Shown here one piece after another: positions 1-8,132 of a stretch of 11,216 nt of DNA. The stretch comes from an uncultured Clostridia bacterium (GTDB lineage Bacteria > Bacillota > Clostridia > Christensenellales > Pumilibacteraceae). The position numbers and the translations under genes were made by a program. The number at the start of each line of letters is the position of its first letter. The first letter of the stretch is position 1. The stretch lies in NCBI GenBank assembly GCA_900553555.1, contig USEG01000014.1:1-11216 (forward strand), read 5' to 3'. The notes beneath the pieces were generated by a model. The model did no database searches, was not told where the DNA came from, and saw only the letters and a list, made by a program, of their open reading frames with translations.

Positions 1-1223
1 ACGACTCTGCCGGCGTCCATCGAGTGAACGCGGATTTTTTCGTGCAGCTCCTGCCTGTCTCCGCCGCGCTTGACCGCCTCCATCATGATGTTTTCGGTCG
101 CCATAAAGGGGAGTTTTTCCATTACGCGTCTTTTGATGACGTTTTCATACACCACAAGACCTTCGCTGATATTGATATAAATGCCCAGAATTGCGTCGAC
201 AGCCAAAAATGCCTCCGCAACGGAAATGCGCTTGTTTGCCGAATCGTCCAAGGTGCGCTCAAACCACTGTGTTCCGGCGGTAAAAGCGGGATTTAGCGCG
301 TCAATTATGACATACTTGCTCAAAGCCGAAATGCGTTCGCTGCGCATAGGGTTGCGCTTATAGGGCATTGCCGACGAACCTATCTGACTTTTTTCAAACG
401 GCTCCTCCATTTCTTCAAACGACTGCAAGATGCGCAGATCGTTGGAAAATTTGTAGGCGCTTTGCGCTATTCCCGACAACACCGCCAAAAAGTACGCGTC
501 GGTCTTGCGCGAATATGTCTGACCCGAAACTTTTACGCATTCTTCAAAGCCGAAGTCGTGCGCTATCAGCTGTTCGAGCCGCTTTACTTTTTCTTCGTCG
601 CCGGCGAACAAATCCATAAAGCTTGCCTGTGTGCCGGTAGTGCCCTTCTGTCCCAGCATTTTTAGGTTTTTTAGCTGGAATTCAAGATTGTCCAGGTCCA
701 TCAAAAGCTCGTTTATCCACAGCGTGGCGCGCTTTCCGACGGTTGTGAGCTGCGCCGGCTGCAAATGCGTATACGCTAAGCAGGGCAGATTTTTATATTT
801 GTCGGCAAAGGCGGCAAGATTTTTTACCACTTTTACCAGCTTTTTTATTATTATGTGGGACGCCTCGCGCATAATTATCACGTCTGTGTTATCCCCGACG
901 TAGCACGACGTGGCCCCCAGATGAATGATGCCCTCCGCCTTAGGGCACTGCTTTCCGTAAGCGTAAACGTGGCTCATGACGTCGTGGCGACATTCTTTTT
1001 CGCGGGCGGCGGCGACGTCGTAATTTATGTCGCTGACGTGCGCCTCCATTTCCGCGATTTGTTCGTCGGTTATGTTAAGTCCCAGTTTTTGTTCGGCTTT
1101 TGCAAGAGACACCCACAAACGGCGCCATGTCGTAAACTTGAAATTCTCCGAAAACACATACTGCATTTCCTTGCTGGCATAGCGCGTCGAAAACGGCGAT
1201 ACATAAATATTTTTATCCTGCAT
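1..1223 (-). CDS. purB: Adenylosuccinate lyase, C-terminus cut by window edge
   Basis: This enzyme eliminates fumarate twice in cytoplasmic purine synthesis: from SAICAR to AICAR and from adenylosuccinate to AMP. The visible 407 residues start MQDKNIYVSPF and run off the left edge without a stop; the family is usually about 475-485 residues, so roughly 70 are missing. The fumarase/aspartase-superfamily signature SSAMPYKRNP lies at residues 283-292 and includes the serine of the mobile catalytic loop. RHDVMSH (78-84) and YTHLQPAQ (151-158) carry the conserved histidines (H80, H153). GATSCYVGDNTD (103-114) and QWFERTLDDSANKR (319-332) are also family motifs. The sequence resembles the animal-type ADSL (as I remember the human protein) much more than the shorter Bacillus subtilis PurB. 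The ATG at 1223 is preceded by GGGAGG five bases upstream (1229-1234), and a promoter and the terminator of the previous operon sit just before it, so the gene is separately transcribed. Identity is very secure. Confidence 0.96.
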   Translation of the reverse strand, partial: MQDKNIYVSPFSTRYASKEMQYVFSENFKFTTWRRLWVSLAKAEQKLGLNITDEQIAEMEAHVSDINYDVAAAREKECRHDVMSHVYAYGKQCPKAEGIIHLGATSCYVGDNTDVIIMREASHIIIKKLVKVVKNLAAFADKYKNLPCLAYTHLQPAQLTTVGKRATLWINELLMDLDNLEFQLKNLKMLGQKGTTGTQASFMDLFAGDEEKVKRLEQLIAHDFGFEECVKVSGQTYSRKTDAYFLAVLSGIAQSAYKFSNDLRILQSFEEMEEPFEKSQIGSSAMPYKRNPMRSERISALSKYVIIDALNPAFTAGTQWFERTLDDSANKRISVAEAFLAVDAILGIYINISEGLVVYENVIKRRVMEKLPFMATENIMMEAVKRGGDRQELHEKIRVHSMDAGRV

Positions 1224-1258
1224 AAATGCCTCCCGCAAATATGATATTTTACTTTTAC

Positions 1259-1287
1259 ATTTTAACATAACGGCGCTGGCTTGTCAA
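1259..1287 (-). promoter_or_regulatory. sigma-A-type promoter of purB
   Basis: On the minus strand a perfect TTGACA (-35, 1282-1287) is followed by a 17-base spacer and TAAAAT (-10, 1259-1264), with a TGn extension directly before the -10. Transcription would start near 1252, giving a leader of about 30 bases to the purB ATG. No PurR-type box or purine riboswitch fold was recognised in the short leader. Confidence 0.8.
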
Positions 1288-1366
1288 GGAATATCGTCGC
1301 GCCGCTTTTGACGGTTATGGGCGCAAACAGGCTTTTATCAATAATATATTTCCATAATCAGAAGTT

Positions 1367-1406
1367 AATAAAAAATACAGGCGCCGCCCGTAAGGGTGAC
1401 ACCTGT
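1367..1406 (-). terminator. Intrinsic terminator of the lipoprotein operon
   Basis: Read on the minus strand, ACAGG (1402-1406) pairs with CCTGT (1377-1381). The stem continues inwards with G-C and G-U pairs and one A-C mismatch to CCC/GGG around a TTAC loop, and ATTTTTTATT follows immediately (1367-1376). It lies about 75 bases after the stop codon of the 1413-residue lipoprotein gene and ahead of the purB promoter, so it separates the two transcripts. Confidence 0.85.
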
Positions 1407-1409
1407 ACC

Positions 1410-1451
1410 AATGCCATGCCTATAAAACTAACTATTGACTTACATGGCATT
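1410..1451 (-). repeat. Perfect 9-bp inverted repeat in the operon 3' region
   Basis: AATGCCATG (1410-1418) and CATGGCATT (1443-1451) are exact inverted copies separated by 24 AT-rich bases. The repeat sits between the stop codon of the large lipoprotein and the intrinsic terminator. It has no U tract of its own, so it is not a second standard terminator. A 3' end-stabilising hairpin or a protein site is possible; no function is shown. Confidence 0.5.
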
Positions 1452-1479
1452 TAACAAGGGAAGGTTTAGAAAGTCCTGA

Positions 1480-4400
1480 TCAATCTTTTGTTACGTTTGC
1501 GGTTACGCTGCCGCCTATCTGATTAGCCGTACAAGCTTCGTCCTGCCAGAAAGTAATCGTCCAGGTGCCGTTGCCGTAGGGAAGCTTGAGATTGAAGTTT
1601 TCGCCGTCGTTGTACGCCGTATCCTCGGCCATTTCGCTTTCGATGCGCGTCACTCTGAATATCTTGACGGTATCGCCGCAAACAGCTTTGATATACTTGG
1701 CGTTTTCGTTGGAACGCTGAACTTTTACTTGGACGTCATAAATCTGATCGCCGAACGTGACCACTACGGCAATGTCGGACTTATCGGCAGTAGCCGATAC
1801 TCGTACGACGCCGTTGGCGGTAGTAAACTCGACGGGCTGACCGTTTATCGTAATGCTTTCGACGCGCTGTCCGTCATCGGGCGTAGCCACTATAGTGTAC
1901 GACTGGCCGATGAGAATGTTGTTGCCGCCTTCGATTACGGCCGTACCGCCGGCATTGTTTTCGAGCGACACTTCGGACATTATTTCGGAAGCGTTTTCCT
2001 TCGTCATTTCTTCCAGGCTGATGTCGTAGATTTCCATATCGTTATAACCGAACGAGTACCAGCCTATAGCATAACCCACTTCGTCCGTACCCATCCAACT
2101 GCTTATGCTGAACGAGTATATCAGCGTGTATTCAAGCTGCGACTGCGTCTTAGCGAGCATATACAGCACATCGCCGGACTTGATGATTTTGAAGTTGTAC
2201 GGATAGGGAGTTGTCTTGAGCGACATATCGACGGGGCTTACTCCGCGCTTTTCGGCTCTTCCGTCAAACTGGCCTTCATGGTACACTCTGTAACCGTTGC
2301 CGATGAACATTGCTTCCAGATCGATGCCGTTTGCATACATTCTGAGACCGATACTTGCGTCGGCGTCCTCGGAGTACGCTCCGCCTGCCGGCTGCGCCAC
2401 TCTTTCGTACGTGAACTGCAATACGAAGTTATCGGTATATTTGGCCGCGTCCTGCACCACCAGTTGTCCTCTTCCGGACGATGAGCTTACATAGTCGAAT
2501 ACCTCGCCTTTTTCGTTGCTGCGTATTATGCCGCCCGATGTGGTCGTGACTTTTGTACCGTCTGCAAACGTAATGCTGCCGCCTATGCTGACTTTGCGGA
2601 ACGCCAGCTCGATAGCGTTGGTCGCCTGGCCGGAAAGCTGGGCGGCATCCATTACGTATCCTTCGCACACAAAGGTCACCGAGCCTCTCATGCCCGCTTC
2701 GACTTTAATGTTGAACGAGCCGTCGGCGGAAGAAACGAATTCGTACGCCAATTTGCCTGCCTGATCGTATATTTCGCCGTTAAACTGCTGCATTGCAAGT
2801 CCCGACGGAACGGATATGTGGCCGCCGATTTCGACAAAGTCTACTTCGGAAACAGACATTTTAACCGAACCGTTTACTGCCTGCGGTGCATATGTGAAAC
2901 TGTCTCTAAGGCTGGTCAGATATCTGGACGTGCCGTCCGAGAAGCTGACTTTGAGTATCTTACCGTCGTTCCAAGCGGCAGGCTGAACGGTGATTTCGCC
3001 GCCGGTAACGATACCGCATTCGAGCGTATCCTGTTCGGGTTTGTATCCGACAAGCGCGGTGCTGGTGAGTTCCACCTTGCTGCCGCCCTCTTCGATTTCG
3101 AACGGAGTGGCGATAAGTTTACCCGCGAATTCCTCGGCTTCGTCGCCTACCAGAATCCAGTAGTTTTCAAAGTCCATTCTCAGGTTGTACGCAACGGTAC
3201 AGGTAAGACCGATCGCAGCGTATCCGGGCGTAAGGTCGTTGTAGAACGATCCCACTTCTTTGAGCTTATCGAAATTGGTAAAGTCGGGAAGCACGCCCGC
3301 AGAGCCGTCCGCCGCATAGAAGTAATAGTTGGGTCCTTTTCTTATCATCAGGAAGCTGTTGGTGTATTCCTGACCGTTGTAAGGAATTCTGTCTACGGTA
3401 CCGGTACCCTCGTAAGCGTTGATGAAACGTCCGCCGTTTTCGCGGTCGGTATTGCCCAGATATCCTTCCCAGTTGCATACGCCGGAAGTATCGGTATAAG
3501 TACCTGCGGTCCAGTTGTTTCTTTCTCTCTTGAGGCGCAATCCCGTCTTTCTGAGTCCCATAAAGGATTCGTTACCGGCGTTGGTGATTATGAATCCCGC
3601 CGCGGGGTCGTTCTCGAACGACGTGAACGAAGCCGGATCGGTACGGTTGGTTATTTCGACGTACGCGACCTGGAAGTCCGAAATGGTTCTGCCCGAGAAA
3701 TAGATGACGCCTTTATCGTTGTCGGGCGTTTGGAAAATAACTCTTCCTTCGTCTTCGTACGAAAGATCCCATTTTGTACCGGGCGTAGAAGCGGCGTTGA
3801 ACGAAACGACGGGATTGCCGTTTTCGTCCAGCACCGATTCGGCGGTTCCGCCTACGACGGTGTTGGTGATGACGATATTGACGGGTTCGGTCATCGTTTC
3901 GGTAAGAGGCTCTCCGTCAAAGATGACGCCTTCGGTGTCGCGGTAGCCGCTGGCGGTAACCTCGTAGCTCCAAACATTGTCTTTTTCCACCTGGATGACG
4001 AAGTCCATGTTGGAATTGTACTGCTGATCATATCTCGAATAAGGTCCGCTGCCGTACAGAACGATGTTTGCCACACGCACTTTTTCGTGCGTCTGGGAAT
4101 TTACTACGTTGAGTTTCAAGTCAATAAGCGAATTTTCGTTTTGCTTGCCCGTGGCATGCAGTTCGATATTTTCGCGTACGTCATGCAAGGTAAACACGCC
4201 GCCCGTAGCTTTTTCCGCTTCGCCCTTTATGTCGACATTCTGCCCGCTTTGCGTAATATAATAGAATTCGTCAAGCGTATATCCGGGACGGAAGGTCATC
4301 GTGATTTGCAGATTGCTGTCGCCTTCATGGGGAACAGCCAGCTGGTTTGTTGTGATATTGACATATCCGTTGGCAGGATTGACAATATCGATCGTATAGG

Positions 4401-5721
4401 CATATTCCGCCAGTGCCTCGTCGAAAGCGGCTTCGGAATTATACACTTCGTAATCGTAATCGAAGAATTCGACCGTTGCGTTAAAGGCATAGAAACCTGC
4501 GTAAGCGTTGGTGGCGACATAGGTGGCGTCCTCGCTGTAGGCATACACGCCGTTTATCAAATAGTACAGTTTACCTGTCTTACTGTAAACGGTAAGTTCC
4601 ACCGTATCCGTCGGCGTATCCGCCTGGATTTCGATCAAATCGGTAATGGCGGTAATGTTGTAAGGATAGTTTGTGTATCCTTTAAGCGCATAACTGCTCA
4701 TCTTGCCGTTGCTGAAATTGTCGGGCGTAATGTTCAGCGCCGCCGCGCGGTAATTGATGTTGTCTTTATAAAGCAATATACCTGCTCTCGAATCGTCGTC
4801 CGCAGCAATGATTTTCATCTTTGTCGATACGCGGAAAATCGAAGACGTGAGATTGCGGAAGAATATTGCCTGGGCAAAATTGTAGGTAGCGTTCATGTCG
4901 GAAGTGGCGGTTTCGGTGGTCTGGCCGGGATTTTCCACCGTCCAACCGTTGGTGCGCGCCTGGCCATTCTGATGGCTGCCGACAATCGCTCCCTCCGCAT
5001 CGCCGTTTACATATCCGTCTTTGCCGAACAGCGTGACCTGACCGGAATCGCCCATGGTTTTGACAAACGTGGGATAAAGCGCGTTCGTCACGGCGTTCTG
5101 CGACAGACAGAAGTTGTAAATGGGATACATTTTGACCGTTTCGGGCAGTCCGTTGGTAGTATCTATTCCCAGCTCGTGCCAGGGTATAAACACTTCCACG
5201 TTGAGTCCGCCGCCGCGGCCGGGAGCATTGTATTCACCCAAAACTCTCGAGCGGGCGTTGATATACTTTTCGTTTACTTGCACGCTGACGGCGTCAACTC
5301 TTATCGCCGCGTTGTTGCCCGAGTAGAATTGGAAATAGAAGTGCGTATTCTTAAAGAAATAGTTGTAGCCGTTCCAATAAATAAACTGGTCGTTGGAAGT
5401 AGCCGCAATGTAAAAGCCTTTTTCGCTCATTGCGCTGGTGACCATTATTTTGGTACGCTGAGTGGGTTCGTACTGCGTATACCAGCTCTTGTCCTGCCAG
5501 AGTTCATCGTCCAGCAAGCCGTCGATGATGACGTTGTCCAAATCCGGTTCGGCGCCGTACGCCGTGCCTATGGTTTCGGTATACTCACCGGCGTCGACAT
5601 CCAAGGTGCCGATGGTTTCGCCGGGCGTGCCGCCGTTTTGTTTGTCGCTGCAGGCAACGATGCCCAATACCAGCGTCAACGCAAGGGTAGTAACGAGAAG
5701 AATTTTAAATATTTTTTTCAT
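1480..5721 (-). CDS. Giant multidomain surface lipoprotein, CBM9-like
   Basis: Start MKKIFKILLV; a hydrophobic signal ends in IVAC, so Cys24 is the probable lipidated residue and the mature 1390-residue protein would sit outside the membrane. Approximate domains by eye: Ser/Gly/Thr-rich linker 25-52; CBM9/DOMON-like carbohydrate-binding domain 53-235 (IDGLLDDELW at 65-74, FIPWHELGID at 178-187); three divergent jelly-roll, laminin-G/concanavalin-like modules at about 270-428, 640-858 and 1060-1240, each with a K-x-G-x-x-Y strand late in the module (KTGKLYYLIN, RKGPNYYFYA, KSGDVLYMLA); InlB-B-repeat-like segments at about 440-525 and 1255-1325; carboxypeptidase-regulatory-like Ig folds at about 535-620 and 955-1040. 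The C-terminal 85 residues are unrecognised. I see no glycosidase, lyase, protease, sortase or SLH motif. It follows the GH43 gene by 16 bases and shares its promoter, which suggests glycan capture or scaffolding at the cell surface. Lipoprotein export is well supported; domain names are pattern-based, and function is inferred. Confidence 0.9.
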   Translation of the reverse strand: MKKIFKILLVTTLALTLVLGIVACSDKQNGGTPGETIGTLDVDAGEYTETIGTAYGAEPDLDNVIIDGLLDDELWQDKSWYTQYEPTQRTKIMVTSAMSEKGFYIAATSNDQFIYWNGYNYFFKNTHFYFQFYSGNNAAIRVDAVSVQVNEKYINARSRVLGEYNAPGRGGGLNVEVFIPWHELGIDTTNGLPETVKMYPIYNFCLSQNAVTNALYPTFVKTMGDSGQVTLFGKDGYVNGDAEGAIVGSHQNGQARTNGWTVENPGQTTETATSDMNATYNFAQAIFFRNLTSSIFRVSTKMKIIAADDDSRAGILLYKDNINYRAAALNITPDNFSNGKMSSYALKGYTNYPYNITAITDLIEIQADTPTDTVELTVYSKTGKLYYLINGVYAYSEDATYVATNAYAGFYAFNATVEFFDYDYEVYNSEAAFDEALAEYAYTIDIVNPANGYVNITTNQLAVPHEGDSNLQITMTFRPGYTLDEFYYITQSGQNVDIKGEAEKATGGVFTLHDVRENIELHATGKQNENSLIDLKLNVVNSQTHEKVRVANIVLYGSGPYSRYDQQYNSNMDFVIQVEKDNVWSYEVTASGYRDTEGVIFDGEPLTETMTEPVNIVITNTVVGGTAESVLDENGNPVVSFNAASTPGTKWDLSYEDEGRVIFQTPDNDKGVIYFSGRTISDFQVAYVEITNRTDPASFTSFENDPAAGFIITNAGNESFMGLRKTGLRLKRERNNWTAGTYTDTSGVCNWEGYLGNTDRENGGRFINAYEGTGTVDRIPYNGQEYTNSFLMIRKGPNYYFYAADGSAGVLPDFTNFDKLKEVGSFYNDLTPGYAAIGLTCTVAYNLRMDFENYWILVGDEAEEFAGKLIATPFEIEEGGSKVELTSTALVGYKPEQDTLECGIVTGGEITVQPAAWNDGKILKVSFSDGTSRYLTSLRDSFTYAPQAVNGSVKMSVSEVDFVEIGGHISVPSGLAMQQFNGEIYDQAGKLAYEFVSSADGSFNIKVEAGMRGSVTFVCEGYVMDAAQLSGQATNAIELAFRKVSIGGSITFADGTKVTTTSGGIIRSNEKGEVFDYVSSSSGRGQLVVQDAAKYTDNFVLQFTYERVAQPAGGAYSEDADASIGLRMYANGIDLEAMFIGNGYRVYHEGQFDGRAEKRGVSPVDMSLKTTPYPYNFKIIKSGDVLYMLAKTQSQLEYTLIYSFSISSWMGTDEVGYAIGWYSFGYNDMEIYDISLEEMTKENASEIMSEVSLENNAGGTAVIEGGNNILIGQSYTIVATPDDGQRVESITINGQPVEFTTANGVVRVSATADKSDIAVVVTFGDQIYDVQVKVQRSNENAKYIKAVCGDTVKIFRVTRIESEMAEDTAYNDGENFNLKLPYGNGTWTITFWQDEACTANQIGGSVTANVTKD

Positions 5722-5732
5722 GTTGCTTTACC

Positions 5733-5739
5733 CCTCCTT
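5733..5739 (-). promoter_or_regulatory. Ribosome site overlapping upstream stop codon
   Basis: AAGGAGG at 5733-5739 lies 11 bases before the ATG of the 1413-residue lipoprotein, and its first two bases are part of the TAA stop (5738-5740) of the GH43 gene. The arrangement fixes the start codon and suggests that translation of the two lipoproteins is coupled. Confidence 0.8.
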
Positions 5740-8026
5740 AATCTCTGTTGCCGAATATATAGATATCCGAAACGTGGACTTCTTTATATCCTTCGAAAAC
5801 AGAGAAGTCTGCCGATTGATCGGTGTATTTGTCTTCTTTTTCACCGCTTATTACAATCTGTATTTCGCTAACTTTTATTTCGTTGAATTCCGCGATGGCA
5901 GCCGAACCGTGGTGCATTACGCGCTCGCTGTTTTCGACGTCGCGGCTGTCCACCATCAGATTCTGAATGTAGCAATATCCGTTGTATGCTTCCGGCATAT
6001 ACCATGCGGGGCGTTCGGCCAGCTTAAAGCGTATGCTGTTGACTTTGTTGAACGCGGTATAGTACGAGCCGCTGTTGTACACCATAAGCGCTCTTATCGT
6101 AACGGGTTCGTCCCACGTAAGCGTTATGCGCAGATCGCCGTCGCTCTTGCCGTACTCGAAAATTCTCGAGAAGGGCTGAGCCGTAAACAGGTCGTCGTTG
6201 AGATATTCGACATCGCCTACGTCGCCGTTGGCGGTGATGGTGGCATATTTAGCCACGTTTTCATATCCCGTGTACGATTCGACTTTGGGCTGCAGATTTA
6301 CCGTAGCGCCGTTGCCGAACAACATATCGTATCCCAAATCGTCCACATGCTTCCAGACGGCTCTGTCTATCGCGAGATGACGTCCGAGATAGTTGTTGTT
6401 GTTGTCGTAGTTGTTTTCGGGGTTGTTGGTCGAGTGGTACAGAATAAACAGTTCGTCACCCGAGCGGACAAAGCAGTGATGTCCGGTGCCGCCCTTGTAG
6501 TTGTTGTATTCGGTGCCCTTTCCGATGACAGGCATGTACTGGTACTGTTTTACAAACGGACCGTAAGCGCTGTCGGAAACCGCAATACCTATCGAATATC
6601 TTACGTCGGTATATCCGAAGTAAGAATACGTCATATAATATCTTCCTTCGTGGAAAATGACGTTGCAGCCTTCGTTGACACCGCCTTCGTTGAAGGTGGT
6701 GGGTTCCATCGGAGTGCCGTAAAGCGAATCTTCATCCGGCTGAACATACGTATAGCCGACGCGGCAGACATACCTTAACGTATCCCAGTCGGGCGTAAGG
6801 AAGTCTTTCATCTGCATGACGTAAATGCCGTAACAATTGCCGAACGCTCCGCTGCCGTGCGGGTCCATCGTGAAATAGCAATACAAATCGCCGTATTCGT
6901 CGATGATGGGGTTGAGGTCGAGAATTTCGGTCTGATAATTCTCGGCTCCGGCTATATCGCGGCGCAGCGCCGTCTGACGGAATTCCGACTTTTTCTTTTC
7001 GTTGGTGCAGTAACGGGTATAGAAATATCCGGCATTAATCAGCGGTACGTCGGTGGTCTTTTCCACACCGTCGAGGTTGTAATACTGGTTGCCGTTTCTG
7101 TAACCTATTACCGTTTCGCCGTCTCTGCCGTACACCTCGTAATATGTAACGCCCGTCACTTTATCGACTATGGGCTCGGTGCCGGTGAGGAAATCGCCGT
7201 CCTGCGTTTTGCCGGCGTACAGCGAGAAGTACTGCTGCGCGCTTATGGGGCGGTACGGTCCCTGGGGATTGGGCGAAATGGCCACGTCTCCTCTTATGTT
7301 CCAGGTGGGCTGTTCCGACTGATATGCAGGATACGTCATGCCCGCCTGACCGCCTCTCGTGGTGTTGGGCTGCGCGCCGTAGAACATAAAATACATTCCG
7401 GTAACGGGATCGCGTATAAACTCAGGCGCCCAGAACAAACCGGAGCACCAGTCGGTGGAAGTATTTACTGCTATCGCAAAACCGTCTACAAGACCCGTAA
7501 TTTCCCAGTTTACGAAATCGCGCGAGCTGTACATACGGTAGCCGCCCATGTTTGCGTTGTACTTGGCATTCGTGGCGCTCGTGGTATTGCCGTGGCTGGT
7601 GACCGTAACATAATACATATTGCCGTACTGGTCAATCCAGTCCTGCTCCGTGCCGTATTCGGCTTCGAATGTCTCCTGATCCCATCCGTCTATCCAATCC
7701 ATAGTACCGTCGTCCTTCGTGTACTTGAAGGAATCGCGGTAATATTCGTACGACTGGCGGATGTCGTCTACCGACACATACAGAGCGCCCGGGTCGGGGC
7801 CGTCGATACGCGGTTCGTTACGATAGAAAAGGTTAGAGTTATAATCATACTCGTAATCTTTATCGGCTATACCCGAACCGTGTGGAAGTTCGAATCCCGC
7901 AATTGTGTCAACTACGGGTTCCGTCTGCTGCTGGTCGCCGGGCGTATTCTGCGTGTTGCACGCAAGCGCAGAAAAAACCATCACCAAACATGTCAGACAA
8001 GTAAGCAGTTTGATTATTTTCTTCAT
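5738..8026 (-). CDS. GH43-family glycoside hydrolase lipoprotein
   Basis: The predicted product is an extracellular, membrane-anchored glycosidase of family GH43 (clan GH-F, five-bladed propeller), a family acting on arabinose- or xylose-containing plant polysaccharides; the exact substrate cannot be read here. A signal peptide ends in SALAC (lipidated Cys23). GPDPGALYV (76-84) supplies the probable catalytic base Asp78. FWAPEF (198-203) and a GPY turn (256-258) end blade one. ILDLNPIIDEYGD (368-380) matches the D-x-x-P-x-x-D pattern with the likely pKa-modulating Asp370. NEGCNVIFHEGRYYMTYS (451-468) carries the likely acid Glu452. GHHCFV (515-520) and GRHLAIDRAVW (548-558) are late-blade signatures. 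About 100 residues (262-367) form an insert between blades one and two. Residues 590-762 look like an F5/8 type C (discoidin-like, CBM32-type) domain. AGGAGA five bases before ATG fixes the start. First gene of the two-lipoprotein operon. Confidence 0.92.
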   Translation of the reverse strand: MKKIIKLLTCLTCLVMVFSALACNTQNTPGDQQQTEPVVDTIAGFELPHGSGIADKDYEYDYNSNLFYRNEPRIDGPDPGALYVSVDDIRQSYEYYRDSFKYTKDDGTMDWIDGWDQETFEAEYGTEQDWIDQYGNMYYVTVTSHGNTTSATNAKYNANMGGYRMYSSRDFVNWEITGLVDGFAIAVNTSTDWCSGLFWAPEFIRDPVTGMYFMFYGAQPNTTRGGQAGMTYPAYQSEQPTWNIRGDVAISPNPQGPYRPISAQQYFSLYAGKTQDGDFLTGTEPIVDKVTGVTYYEVYGRDGETVIGYRNGNQYYNLDGVEKTTDVPLINAGYFYTRYCTNEKKKSEFRQTALRRDIAGAENYQTEILDLNPIIDEYGDLYCYFTMDPHGSGAFGNCYGIYVMQMKDFLTPDWDTLRYVCRVGYTYVQPDEDSLYGTPMEPTTFNEGGVNEGCNVIFHEGRYYMTYSYFGYTDVRYSIGIAVSDSAYGPFVKQYQYMPVIGKGTEYNNYKGGTGHHCFVRSGDELFILYHSTNNPENNYDNNNNYLGRHLAIDRAVWKHVDDLGYDMLFGNGATVNLQPKVESYTGYENVAKYATITANGDVGDVEYLNDDLFTAQPFSRIFEYGKSDGDLRITLTWDEPVTIRALMVYNSGSYYTAFNKVNSIRFKLAERPAWYMPEAYNGYCYIQNLMVDSRDVENSERVMHHGSAAIAEFNEIKVSEIQIVISGEKEDKYTDQSADFSVFEGYKEVHVSDIYIFGNRD

Positions 8027-8063
8027 AACATTCTCCTATTTTAGATTTGCTTTCGCTATTAAT

Positions 8064-8092
8064 ATTTTATCATCATAAGCTTAAATTGTCAA
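8064..8092 (-). promoter_or_regulatory. sigma-A-type promoter of the GH43 operon
   Basis: Minus strand: perfect TTGACA (8087-8092), 17-base spacer, TAAAAT (8064-8069) with a TGn extension before the -10. Transcription would start near 8057, leaving about 30 bases before the ATG of the GH43 lipoprotein. The spacer contains the 8-base palindrome TAAGCTTA (8076-8083), a position where a bound repressor would block polymerase. Hexamers and spacer length are identical to those of the purB promoter. Confidence 0.82.
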
Positions 8093-8122
8093 TACTTTTA
8101 CATAACTTTTACGAAAATTAGA

Positions 8123-8132
8123 AAACCGGTTT
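8123..8132. promoter_or_regulatory. AAACCGGTTT palindrome, possible operator
   Basis: A perfect 10-base palindrome with a central CG pair lies 31 bases upstream of the -35 box of the GH43 operon. LacI-family regulators, common controllers of sugar-use genes, often bind palindromes of this form. No regulator gene is in the window, so the assignment is only suggestive. Confidence 0.35.

Noticed and set aside
2818..5871. A 1017-codon open frame on the plus strand opposite the giant lipoprotein, and similar long antisense frames at 5462-6778 and 6857-8044.
   Set aside because: They mirror the coding frame of well-supported minus-strand genes. The sense genes seldom use codons whose complements are stops in that frame, so the antisense frame stays open. 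Their products have no signal, family motif or ribosome site.
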